Assembly (NCBI GenBank): GCA_022818135.1 | Contig: JAFMSR010000001.1 | Location: 8,656,334-8,720,333 of the forward strand | Source: Saxidomus purpurata | Taxonomy: Eukaryota; Mollusca; Bivalvia; Venerida; Veneridae | Length of the DNA: 64,000 nt | Direction: 5' to 3' | Shown: in pieces, positions 11,917 through 24,200 of the stretch | Layout: each line of letters opens with the position of its first letter | How positions within the stretch are numbered: position 1 is the first letter of the stretch | The notes under the pieces: generated by a model | What the model was told of the DNA's origin: nothing | Databases searched by the model: none | The model's input: only the letters and a program-made list of their open reading frames with translations | Program-made: the position numbers and the translations under genes

Positions 11917-14340
11917 CACTAATGACATAATGTAAAAACGTAAAAAATGAGAATTGTTTATACAGCTATTTCTAACATGCTTTCTATAAGAATTTAATGA
12001 ATTTCAAAATTGTTTCTCTATAATTTTTCATATGTACAAGCTACAGGTGAAAAAACATTTCATGCTCAAACTGAGTCAAGCATGAAAAAAATTTTTTTTA
12101 TCACCAGGCCACCTCAGAAATTCGCTTCATTTTTCCCTAGCTGAAGGCAGACTGGAATTTTTATTTTCTATCGTATTTACATGATCTTCGTTCGACTTCA
12201 AGATTTTTTTTACTTTTCTGTAAGACATCAGTATATAATGCATAATTATTGTATATAGACCTGCATCATTCTGTAGTCAAATGGTTCAGGTCATTGATTT
12301 GAAATCTAAATCTCTCACAGTTTGAAGATTCCCGCACCCTTCTAGCTCTTAAAGTGAAAAGTTAACAGTTTCTTATGGTGTTTACCATTCTAGATTTTGT
12401 CCTCCATGGAACAATGGTTAGATAAACTGTCTGCCGGGAAAAAGTTGACATTTCAAACTACAAGGAAACATAATAACAGAAACAATTCCAGATTTATTTA
12501 ATAACACAAACAAATATGAAAAAAAAGAAGAAAAAACATTTTCTGTATTTGCTGAAAGTTGCATAATTAATTGTAAATCAGGAATATCAGACTGTTATTA
12601 ACTTTGTTGTAACATTGTAGTAATATACACGTAACTGTAGTTTGATTTGCCGTCAATCTTACTGTTTATATGTTTGTTAATAATGTTGGTAGATTCTTTT
12701 GTAATAACAAGATAATCCTCAACTTCTGTTGAAGAAACTCGTTAAGGTATTAACTCGAGGTGTGAAAAGTTTAATCTACAACTGTAATTGACAGATTGAT
12801 ACATTTTAATCCTTTAATGTGCCACTTCTTGCATAAGAGTAGTGGATATTTGACAAAACCGTTTGATCTTTAAGGATTTATCAAACAATTCAAGGTTGTT
12901 GAGAACTTGTGAGACCTCTTGTCGCGGTTGAGTATGAGGAGGACCACTTGATTCCAGTTATGATTGGCCGAGATTTAAACCGCAGCAAGGTCATCGTCGT
13001 AACACAAGCTCTTTATGCAGCAGTAACTTGGATAAGATAAGATGCATCAAATCAAACTATCTGAATAAAGCCATGGACACAGTAACAGTTTTAACTTGAG
13101 CATTGTAACGCCCGCTGAATTTTTGAAATAGACATAGATAAGTTACTGTTTACAAGAGTATTTTTTTTAGATAAATTGATAGATTATAACAATGAAAATG
13201 TATTCAGTTGACAATTACATTTAATTTTTTTGATCTAATACACCAAAGAGTGTGCCTCATTTCCAGTATGGATATGTCATTCTTGACAAACACTTGCCCA
13301 TTGCTATTTTTTTTTTACCATTCCTGTTTTCAAATGGGTGCAAAACGAAAATTTACTGAATAGTGCAGATCATGATTGTAAGTTCAAGACAAAAATAGCA
13401 TAGCTGTCCAAAGCAAGTTACACAGTATTAGCAGTATTTGTGGTATTGATTAAAAGGGAGTTCTGCCTATGTGAGACATCTTAAAAAATGGCACAAAAAT
13501 AAATAAAGATTTAACAAAAACACCACAAAAAGGTTATTTAAAGCGTATAGCAACAACGGACATTAAACAAGTTGTACTTTTTTCAGAATAATTTTCATAC
13601 AAAAATCTCTCATAGATAATATTTAAAATTTCAAGTCACTCACTAATTTTGGTAAAAAGAATCATAAAAATGAACGTGCAGTTAAGTGGGATATACCCTC
13701 AACTGTATGGCTTATAACAGGTTTACCCATAATCCTCGCTGATAAGTCTGGATCTTTGATTGGTCTGTAGTGTTTTTGACAGATGAAGGCGCTTTAATCC
13801 AAAACTAACAAATCACATGATAGACTTAACTTCACAGCTAGTTATTTCATTTGATCAGACTTTTGCTAGTCAATACAATAGAATTAGCAATATTAGTTAA
13901 ATGAAGTGTTGGTGAAGTAACTAATGATTTAATAAACAATTGAAGAAATTCATCAAACTGTGATGAATTGTTTTAATTGAAAACTGTTAAGTTTGACGTC
14001 TGCCTATGTAAATTATGAAAATATGTTTTTACAGTCATACAGGATGCGGATTGCGTTCAATTTTTTTGCGAGCGATACAAATTGGACCGATACTTAGCTA
14101 GTCGGCACTTTATGTTTTTAAAGAATACTAAGTGTGATTTGTTCAGAATTACTAAACTCAGTAAATAGTTTGAAACAAAACAATTAAGAAAAAGTGGAGT
14201 TAGTGTTTTGAAGAACTTTGGGAACTTTCAAATAGACTTTTACTATACGTTCTGTAAAATATTATATGTTGGACTGAAATTGATGGTATAATTTTTTCTG
14301 TCAAAAACTGATTAAAACCGATACAAAAGTGCCTATTATT

Positions 14341-14461
14341 ATGAAAGAAGCCAAGATGGGGCCTGAAGTGTGGTCAGTAGTAGATTGGGCAAATATAATT
14401 GTTGATGACATGGATATTCAGAGTGTAATAGATAGTTGGCGATGGAGATGTCGGAAAACAT
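14341..14461 (+). CDS. Candidate alternative first exon
   Basis: ATG, then 40 open codons beginning MKEAKMGPEVWSVVDWANII and ending in RWRCRKT plus one base, at a consensus donor T|GTAAGT. It leaves phase 1, the same as exon 8266-8422, so it could be an alternative start splicing into the same downstream exon (63238-63132 on contig D). No acceptor lies right before it and no family match is recognised. Transcript data are not available here. Confidence 0.35.
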
Positions 14462-17400
14462 GTAAGTTTCTTGCATAAAGATCTTTTCTCTTCTAAAGTC
14501 TGTGCGATTCTTCTTCTATAATACATGTTTTTCTCTCTTTAATAAATTGGAATTTTTGCAATTTGTTACGAAGAGCAGGAGTTTAGTGTTTGTCCTATTA
14601 AGGAACAATGATTAGGTAAGCTGCATGCCTGAAAAAGACTGAGATTCTGTTGAATTATGAGTGTTAAACTGCATTACAGAATAAACTTTAATAGGAATTC
14701 ACATTATGTTGGAAATAACTTACTGGAATTCATTGAAGCATGCACAAATGTCCATGCTATTTGCAAGTATTTCATTATTGGTGAAGAAAAACTTGAACGC
14801 CATTCACTTTAAATGTAACAGAATGTAAAACAGATTTGTTCAAGTTGTTACTACAGAACATTTTGCTGACATAAATGGAAAACTTTTAGTTTGAAACTTG
14901 ATTCTAAGGCACTTAGTTTGACACGCAATTCTGTGGCACTTATTTTGAAATTGGATTGGAAAGTAAGTTTATGCTAGTAGATTTTTATCTACAAGATTAG
15001 TGTGAGTATGGTTGACTCTGAGATTCTTGTAAAATGTTTCATGAATGACTGTGGTCCTGGCTAATGTCAGTGGAGATCATAGTTACCATGTCTAGGTTGG
15101 GCCTTAGGTCTAAAGGCTCACAGTTTACTATCTACATCTTCAATACATTTTAAACACAGCTAGAAGGAACTTCTGCAGCATTAGCTTACTATATCAAGAG
15201 TTATACCTTTCTTATTGAAACTGTTATAAACTTGTGCATGTACATGTACCATAAAAATGTTGTTAGGTTATAATAAATTATGTTCAACAACAAAAAAAAA
15301 AACCGTAGGAAATATAGTTGCTCAACACAAAAAAAGGTGTTCAAAAGCCAGAATAGGTGTTTTTCTGATCATGCCTAATAAAGTTCAGAAAAGTCATCAA
15401 AATTCAACACGGATCGAGGACTCAGATAGTTTGTAAAATGGCCCCCTGGTACTGTTTGCACTCTTACATGACTTGTTACTTTAAAGACAGCACTTTCGGA
15501 TTTTTTATCTCGGGAGATAATGACGGGATTAATTATAAAATGATTAATATTGATCATCCGACGAATCATGTCATGGGTGCTCGTGTCAGGATAAGATTCG
15601 TGACAGCGACACAAGTTGCATTTTAATTCGATAACAAATTACAGAACGACTCCTGGACGTGGTAACGGGGTTCTAGGAATGTTCACATTACCATTCATGT
15701 GTACTCAGATCAGAGTTAAAAAGAGCTACCTTCTGAAATTTCAACTTGTCCTCAGACAGGAAAGTTAAAATCTTCTTGACTTAAGTAGTTTTGAAATTTA
15801 TTGAATGAAATAGAAAAAAAAACTAAACTATTGAAAGCAGTGGGATATTAAGGACTTCCCCTGTCAATTTCAATTGTCGCCAAAAGAAGCATGCAGATAT
15901 TTGTCAAGTTGTGAAAGACCTGAATTTAGCGAAATATTTATACTTCAACAAGGTGGGAGGCATATACTCTACCTGCTGTCCTTATGTCCTTATGTCCTTA
16001 GGCTTTAGATGAGTAACGTTGATGCGTCACAGATTTTACTTCGAGTTGACTGAATAGATTAATCAATGATTGCCATTTCACCAGATAATGAATGAAGGAG
16101 GGAATTAATGAATGACGGAAGAAAGATGAAGGAAGAAATTGAACTGAATTGACTTCGACTATTCAACAAATAGTGGAAGTTCTTCTACCAAACCCAGTAG
16201 TGATGTCAACCTCTAATGTTGGACATTGGTTAAGATTTGCATGCAAGGTACAAGCAAAGTGGCATATCTCTGTTGCCAGCATATGATTAAGGATTCAAAC
16301 TTGATTAAACTCGTGAGGGATATCAGACCATCAAAATAATTATCAGATTTTAATAATAACTAAATTTAAAGTATGTAGTTGACTTGGAGGCGCTTATTTG
16401 ACATAAAATAATCCTGTTTAAAGTTGTCAATGCAAGCTTTTATTACAAAAAGTAAATGCAATTCTTAATAGATCTTTGGTTTGAAAAAGGTCATAGTATA
16501 AAGTCCCATAAATGTAGCATGAACTGGTGTCAGATTGAACATGCTTGTAGTTTTGTGTGCCAATTGCCTTCTTCAAAACTTATGCAAGTACAAAACATGT
16601 ACAATGTATTGGAATGAAACATAATTATACAGTGATTGGGCAAAAAAGCAAGTTCAATATTAATTTATTCTCACTTGTGCCGTTACAGAATCATGCCATG
16701 TTGATAGAATTAACGTGTGTCACCAGGTGTCAATCAAGTGATTTCCATTCCAATCCAAATTGGACTTCACCTACCACAAATAAATGCAAGTGGAAGAAGT
16801 TTGAATGGATTCTTTTGTTATAAAAATAAATACTCTGACATCAACAAATTGGAGAGTTTATCATTGGCAGTCATGTTAATTGCTTCATTCACTATACACA
16901 ACACTTAAAGTAGTCCAACACACTGTTGTACAGACAACTTTAGTCAATTACATGAAATTTGATAAATAAATCAATAAATATTAATCAGCTAATGAATTCA
17001 TTAATTTTTTTTTTATAATACTTACATGTAGATCCATGTAGATAACATACAGTTAGTGATTGCTACTGATTGGACCCATAAGGTTACATTGAACCTTTTC
17101 ATGCTCTTGAACCAAGCGTATAATTATCTGGCATTAGATTTTTCAGACATGGGAAGAAGGTAAATAATGTTGCACTTGAAACATTTCAAAGGTCAATCAC
17201 TGAGTTTGTTTGAAATTCACTTTTTCCCCATTTATTTTATGTATTTTTTGTTTGCTTTCGTACATTCATTCCTTTCAAATCTCAAGTAACGCCAATAAAA
17301 TGTAGAAATGTCATTTATTGAACTTAGAAAGGATTTAACGTTAGTGTATATTTGTTAGCAAATTGATGACAGTTAGCAGTAAAAGTCACTTTAATGATTT

Positions 17401-17878
17401 AATATAGGAAGCTTGTGGAAAATATAAGGTTGAGACGTTAATTTTCATATCAAATGTTCAAAGTAAAGTGTGACGGGAATATGTTCGCTAAAGAAATTTA
17501 TCACTAGATGAAGGGAGTTGAAATTGTGACCAGTTGATTTCTTATTGATACTTTTATTACATATTTAATAGACGAAACAGTGTTTTGGAATGAAAACATA
17601 GGCAAATTAGAATGTGTCTAGTTGATACTGATGGAAATAGACAAATCTGAGACTGAACTTTACTTAAGATTGAGAAAACTGGACTTTCCTGAAATTTTAG
17701 GATGAAAACATAATTGATTAGAGATTATTTAAAGTTTAGGTTCTTGTAAGCTATTGTAACTGGAGAAGGATAGCGGTGAATGAATGATTTGGTTTCAAAT
17801 ACCAGGTTGTCACATTGTAACAGCGAAGTAAATGTGCTATTGTGTAAAATACATGCGATACGAGAGACTTATAGTAAC

Positions 17879-17972
17879 ATGGAGGATGAGAATGCTGTTG
17901 AAATATGTAAAGAATTTCAAAATGATAGTGACATCTTTTTGCCATTAAAACACAAATGTTTCATATCGATTG
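17879..17972 (+). CDS. Weak candidate alternative first exon
   Basis: ATG plus 31 codons (MEDENAVEICKEFQNDSDIF...) to a possible donor G|GTAACG in phase 1. The frame stays open to 18073, so it may equally be a chance ORF. Confidence 0.2.
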
Positions 17973-18357
17973 GTAACGTTACTCAGGTGCCCAGTCATGC
18001 AAAACTTGAAAAATGTTCGTTCAGTTCTCAATGCTGTTGTAGAAACGTGATCGTAGTTGATACTGGAGAATAAGTGTCCTGCTAATAGTTAATTTAAACA
18101 TGTAATAAAACTTTGAGTGCCCAATAAAAAAACCTTTGATACTGGTACCATTTTAATTGATTTGTGTTAAACGAATGTTGGAATAGATTTAAATCTTTAA
18201 TGTAACTGGTGTGAAAAGGTGGACTTGGGATCTTCAGTTCTTGTAAGAAATGGTCAATAGAAGAAAAGGAGTACTGATTTTGTGGCACGTCTTAGCATAG
18301 TTCAGTTGTGTGGCAAGTGTTACAAATATATTTAACATGCGAAATTGATTTCTACAG

Positions 18358-18595
18358 AAGAAAGTGGACACACCAGTTGAGAATGTCGTATTACAGGCCA
18401 TACAGCGGGAGTTACTATGATTATAGACCATCATACTATTTTGATGTACATTATGATCGCGACTTTTACAGAGATGATTATCTGGATTTTTTAGATCGGC
18501 GACGGATATCGTACCAGGGAGAGTTCGCCAACAACCAGTCTGTGGATACGAGGCGGGAAACCATGGTGCTGAACAGACCTTCCACAACACCAACG
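18358..18595 (+). CDS. Tyr/Asp/Arg-rich exon, probably a first coding exon
   Basis: Acceptor GATTTCTACAG before 18358, ATG at 18383, then 71 codons to a good donor ACG|GTAAGA (phase 0). The product is strongly biased: SYYRPYSGSYYDYRPSYYFD, then DRDFYRDDYLDFLDRRR and TRRETMVLNRPSTTPT. Non-random composition and intact splice signals argue for a real exon. Phase 0 out would fit the phase-0 entry of the exons at 62000 or 61297 on contig D, so it may be an alternative start for the C-terminal part of the scaffold gene. It may also belong to an unrelated gene whose other exons are outside the window. Confidence 0.45.
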
Positions 18596-19654
18596 GTAAG
18601 ATAGCTAGAGTCTGTTTTCGAAGACTTCCATTGAAAGTCCCTTGTAGATACGAAACATCACTTTACCTTCCAAAATAAAAGTATGATAGTTAACAAACTG
18701 TTCGCCTTTACTTGTGTCCATCAGAATTTTATGTCTGATGTGTTATTTTTTCTTCAATAGAAGAAGTGGGGTCTGCCCTAGCTCCTTAAGCCTCACATTC
18801 AGAGCATGTTTCTTTATGACCATCATGTTAATGGTAGAAGGTTTTGAGTGCTAACTGTTGAGAGAAATTTTTTTAGCCATTAACCTTTTTTCTAATCTCT
18901 TATATCACATGAATAGCAAACATTGAAGCAGATGTTGCACTGTGATTCATGAGATAGGATAGCATATTCCCCTGATGTCGGAGGGTAATTTCCCAATATT
19001 TTCTAAAAGCATGCTGCAGATGCAGATGCTCTGATGACACATGGTTTCAGTGGTATAAAAGATAGGCAACAGGTTCCTAGAAACAGAGACATGGATTGCA
19101 GTCTATGTTTCTACTGGTACTTACTGGAACTGTAGCTGTACTTGTGTGTCCTGCCCAGTTAACGCTAGCATGCTGTGCAGAATAGATCCAATCACATTGT
19201 CTGTTCTGGATGTATATTGATGGGTCATCAGTCTCAGGGAATCTGAGTGACATACTGCTGGCACAGCTTGATTTTCACTGCCTACGTGGTCATGTGGATA
19301 GAGTGACTGAAGGTCGCTGGTTTGAGCCTGGCTTACCAACCATGTCTTCATAATGTGAGAAAGTTAGCAGTTTCTTAAGCAGGATAGGGATCTAGTACTT
19401 GATAAGTACAAGAAGTTTTCAGGCCAAATAAGCTGCTCACCTGTAAATAACAGGAACTCGAGATCTGTGTAAAGGAAAATAAGTAGTTGAATTTTGAGAG
19501 ATGAACCTTGACAGCACTATAAGTCTTACGGTTTTAGGACTACAACATTACATGTTGAAGAGAATGTGTAAGTGTTTAAGCTTTCTGCATGAAATTGAAC
19601 TGTACCTATGGTCTCTTTTTGTTGTGATGATTTTCAGTACTGTCTGCCCTGCAG

Positions 19655-19815
19655 ACAGCAAGTGATATTCTGCCTTTGCAACCAGTGTAGATCATGATCA
19701 ACATGTATATATGTGCAGTCTGATCATGATCTGCACTGTTCACTGCTCAGTCAGTAATCATTTCTACTGAGCACATTTTTGAGCAACTAATTGATTCTGC
19801 CCAAACTGAAAATGG
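19655..19815. repeat. GATCATGATCTGC dispersed repeat
   Basis: AGTGTAGATCATGATCAACA and GATCATGATCTGCACTGTTC with CAGTCAGTAATCATTTCTACTG; the same family as at 175-300, next to the contig A end. Confidence 0.6.
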
Positions 19816-19901
19816 ACAAAGTCTATTTAATATAAAATTCAATGGGATATAGAAAGTTAATTTGTGTTTACAAAGATTTCAAACATTGCAATATTAGTTT
19901 T

Positions 19902-20401
19902 NNNNNNNNNNNNNNNNNNNNNNNNNNNNNNNNNNNNNNNNNNNNNNNNNNNNNNNNNNNNNNNNNNNNNNNNNNNNNNNNNNNNNNNNNNNNNNNNNNN
20001 NNNNNNNNNNNNNNNNNNNNNNNNNNNNNNNNNNNNNNNNNNNNNNNNNNNNNNNNNNNNNNNNNNNNNNNNNNNNNNNNNNNNNNNNNNNNNNNNNNNN
20101 NNNNNNNNNNNNNNNNNNNNNNNNNNNNNNNNNNNNNNNNNNNNNNNNNNNNNNNNNNNNNNNNNNNNNNNNNNNNNNNNNNNNNNNNNNNNNNNNNNNN
20201 NNNNNNNNNNNNNNNNNNNNNNNNNNNNNNNNNNNNNNNNNNNNNNNNNNNNNNNNNNNNNNNNNNNNNNNNNNNNNNNNNNNNNNNNNNNNNNNNNNNN
20301 NNNNNNNNNNNNNNNNNNNNNNNNNNNNNNNNNNNNNNNNNNNNNNNNNNNNNNNNNNNNNNNNNNNNNNNNNNNNNNNNNNNNNNNNNNNNNNNNNNNN
20401 N
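19902..20401. other. Assembly gap (500 N), A/B
   Basis: Exactly 500 N; ORFs spanning it are meaningless. Fixed-length gaps mean the true distance, order and orientation are unknown. Confidence 0.99.
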
Positions 20402-20444
20402 CCTAATGCTCAGTACACACAATTTTACTCTCCAATAACCTTAA

Positions 20445-20875
20445 AGTGGCATTATGCACATCTTACTGCACATAGTGTATTTTTGGTGACAGTTTTATAA
20501 AAACAATTTTCGGTTGCTGTGCATTTAAATGTGTTAAATTAATAATAATTCTGCATCAGTATTTGAAGTTGGTGCTATAGAAATAAAAAATCGGACTAAT
20601 AAAATAATAGTTCCTTTCTTCGTAGTGATCTCCCTTGAGTTGTTGTTGTTAGTAGAGTAAGGGAAGCAACTCATGCATGCAGTTGGTTTTTTTTTTTTAA
20701 AAGGCTGCCCAAGTCAACATAGGAAAAGTTATATTTGGAAAGTTTTTATTTCGTACTAACAGCAGGAAGAGTTTGGTGTATTGGGTTATAAGCTATTATT
20801 TCTTCTACCCTTTTTTATACACACCTACTTCAGCTGGATTTTTACTTTTACTAAAAAAATGTGCATAATTCCACT
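20445..20875. mobile_element. TTAA-flanked MITE, 431 bp
   Basis: Terminal inverted repeats AGTGGCATTATGCACAT and ATGTGCATAATTCCACT (one mismatch) are flanked on both sides by TTAA (20441-20444, 20876-20879). The other arm, near 6020-6035, has a single TTAA in otherwise matching flanks, so the empty site is visible. A TTAA target duplication points to a piggyBac- or Kolobok-type transposase acting in trans. No coding capacity. Confidence 0.85.
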
Positions 20876-21100
20876 TTAATCTTTACCTACCGGTAATTAA
20901 TTTCTGAAATGGACTGGTCCATATTTTTAGACTGAGACCTTCCCATTAATTGTTCATATAGATGCCCAGTAAAAGTTAACTGACCGAAAAGCAACAGTGC
21001 AGATCATGATCAGAGTGGATGATCTGGACTGGCTGCAATTATAGCAGACTCATTTGGAGCCTGTCTGTTAAAGGTTAGGTATCAGTATTCAGTAACTTAC

Positions 21101-21205
21101 TTTAGGCCTCCATTTGTGATGTGAGGTAAAATCTGTCCCATTTCCTTCAGTCTGGTCTGCATCTGGCTCGTCATATCCTGTGGTAACCTCCATACAAATA
21201 TACAC
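21101..21205 (-). CDS. MAPKBP1/WDR62: Exon 18 (contig B copy): last WD40 strand
   Basis: 105 bases, acceptor ACTGCAG, donor AA|GTAAGT. Encodes [16 protein letters not shown] and an amphipathic tail. This is the last exon on contig B. The next exon known from contig A (6597-6795) would fall beyond B's contig end. Confidence 0.92.
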
Positions 21206-24200
21206 CTGCAGTCATCAAAAAAAAACCAATGTAAATAATATCAATCAACACCCATCCTTGCTGCCTTCAGTTATGTCCTGAAAGTCTATAAATACAGGTG
21301 TAATTTGCATACAGTTTCTCAAAATTCAAGAGAAAATTTGTAAGCTGCACTAAACTTTTTTTTATTCAGAAGGCATTTTCCAGTGCATGGACATATGCAT
21401 GTAAAATATGACATATATAGATAGAGTATTAACCACTTTGTATTGAGCTCTTCCTGTCTGGAGAAACAAAAGACACGTTCTCAAAGCATGGAGTCAATAT
21501 TGTTCATTTCTATCTTTCGTAAGAAACTGCCATCTTTCACATATAATGACCAATGCTCAGTTTTGTGGCTTAAACCTGTGACTCTAAATCAATGAGAGAT
21601 AACAGTGATTTCAAGTCAGCGACTCTAACCGCCCATCTATAGCTGCGTTCACAAATATTTCAAAACTTACAAGAAAATTTATAAGTATTTAAGTGAAACA
21701 CTACATACCCATCACCACATGTAGAAATCAAATGCCTCAGATCATTCATAAATCTCACATCTGTGGCAATTTCTGAGTGACCAAACATCGTCGCTTGAAG
21801 CTCTCCGGAGTAGAAGTCAATAAGACACAAGTTCTTATCACTGCTACTGGTTGCAGCAAAGGTCCCAGAGGGGTCAAGTCTCATCTTAAGCAAGATACCA
21901 TCGTCCGATAGAGAACCTTTATATTCCTTCTTTTTCTTTCCTGTTTTTATATTGTAGATTCTGGAAAGGAATCATTCTTCATGTTTTGTTTCATACTTAA
22001 ACTTGGGCAAATTTTGGATCAACAGAATTTCACAAAATTCCTACTCTGTGAATTTTCAACGAGCACATAAATTTGTGAGTGACTTGTCTTTAAAGTTTTA
22101 CTAATTCTTTAAATTGGCAACTTTTGCTCACCTAAACATCAAAATTATTATATGATTGATTGCCCTCATGATATCTCATGCTTGTAAAAAATTCTCAAAA
22201 ATATAACTGCATAAGGGAGCTAAAACTACAATTTACAACTGCTCGGGGAAAAACTTCTACAAAAACCTTGAGTTCCCAATCTGATTCATATTTCTACACA
22301 ATCGTAAACACCAAACAGGAGCTGTTTAGTGAGTTTTTTATTCGATTTATTTCTCATGTATTTCAGACAAATGCCAAAGCAAGATATGTAATAAACGTTT
22401 CCGTACCTGACGTTTCTATCTTGGCAAGCTATGGCTGCAAACTTCTGAGTTGGTTCCACATCCATGTCATACAATGTCATCTTCTCTACCTGGTGTGTTG
22501 CCAAGGTGAACTGGAAATCAGGGTCCTGAAAAAAGAAATGTGAAAACAAATCTATTTCCTTTTTTAAAGAACATTTTAAAACTAAATTTTAAAACTTGAA
22601 AGCTGTGTTCATAGTAATACAATGCCCCTGCTATATAAACTGACTTTGTCGTTAGGGTGAAAAGGGTCATCACTCAAGACTAAATCTTACTAATAAAGTA
22701 TCCTTTAATACAAATTCACGTCTTGTAAGTATTTAATTGATCTGAAGTGTGTTAATAAATACTCAAAGAGACAAGTTTGTTGTCTAGTGACACCTCATAC
22801 TGCACACCTAAAGAAAACAAACACAGTCCTACAGCTAGGATTCAAAAATAGAAGGGAGCTGTTGCTAACAAGGCCAATGTTTTACAAACAGCTGAGGGGG
22901 GGTCAGTTTAGGGCATTCAATATTTGAGTGTGATCTTTGTGAAAACAAAATCTCATGGCTTTTTCTACAATATTGGGAAGGGGGTATTCAACTCAATTCT
23001 CAAATTGGGAAATTTTAAAGACACAACTTCACCCGAATTGTAAAATTTTAGGCGCGACCTCATTCAAATTGGGAAATTTATTGTTTATTTTTTTTTAATT
23101 ACCTTAAGTCTCCCACCCCGCATCTGGAGCTTTACATTTAGAAAATGTTCTAAGGCTTGGAAGTGAGAACATCAAAAGAAGATAATGCCAAATTGCCTTC
23201 ATTTTTTCCCAGCAAAAAGCCTTCTCTGTTCCTGAATTTGTAAAATTTGTAAGATGGCAATTTCTATAAATTTTTAATGTTTTTACGTATTTCTGTCATT
23301 TGTCACATATTTTCACTTATCCCCGTTTTTAGAAGGGCGACCATTGATTGGTCAAATGTTAGAGGGGCGGGGACCCTTCTAATGCTTAGCTGTAGCATTA
23401 AAACATATCTCACTTGTTGTAGATTCCTAAACAGTATTGACTTGTCTGCCCCACAGCTGATCATTTTGAGCTGACCCTCTGTATCTGTGAACCTGACGGC
23501 AGAAATAGACGAGGAGTGATCGGATAATGTCTGTAACAGGCCGTACTGCTGCTCCGTGTCGAACACGTGTATCAACCGATCACGACTCGATGATGCCAAC
23601 AACTTTGGTCCTGAAAATAGACGAAGTTATCAAGAATACAACTTATAGGATTTAAAATTCAAAACATGAAGCAAAACATACTGTCAGAGAAATATTTGAT
23701 CTGTTTTCATTTTCTTGCCTTTTTTTCTCTCACTCTTTCTTTCAACAAGAAGCCACAAATGGCCCTATATCACTCACCTGGGTACTATTGGCCATTATAC
23801 AAGGTCAACAAAAGTCTGATGTAAACTGGCATACAATATATTGAAAACCAGTATACATTTGTTGTTTAATTATTTTAAAAACCGTTTCATCTTGTTATCC
23901 GATCCTTTTTGTTATACAGTATTATGTATTTTGGTGCCATATGTCATGTCAGTTTAGCAGACGTTACTTGTTTGTTATCTAATGTACTGCACCTGAAGAT
24001 GACATTATAATAAAAGTCGAAACATGTTTTGCAATAATGCATAGTGATTAATTCTATTAATTTAAAATAGTCTATAATACCTCAAGGGTATAACTGAACA
24101 ATTTTGGTAAAAAGCCATTAGGCAATGCTACACAACTATCTAAGCTCAAGAAGATTTCATAAGTTCAACTTAATATTTCTATGTAAAATATATGATCACC

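Larger units (their letters stand above)
8423..14340. other. Contig A noncoding stretch
   Basis: No convincing exon after 8422. Contents: AT-rich unique-looking sequence, the 166-bp tandem repeat (10483-11176), the fold-back modules (11355-11916) and dispersed repeat traces (AAGGTCAAGGTTGCTGTTAC near 9515). Probably a long intron. Confidence 0.55.
14462..19901. other. Contig A right end, mostly noncoding
   Basis: Apart from the candidate exons at 17879-17972 and 18358-18595, nothing supportable is seen. Short open frames on both strands around 15375-15626 look like chance. A CCTTATGT triplication lies at about 15979-16002. Confidence 0.5.

Noticed and set aside
19842..20438. Open frames across the first N gap
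   Set aside because: Artefact of N translation.
22178..22543. 121-codon plus-strand ORF, also present as its mirror at 4364-4729 (-)
   Set aside because: Antisense shadow of exon 16 and its intron; kept in both copies only because the DNA is duplicated.
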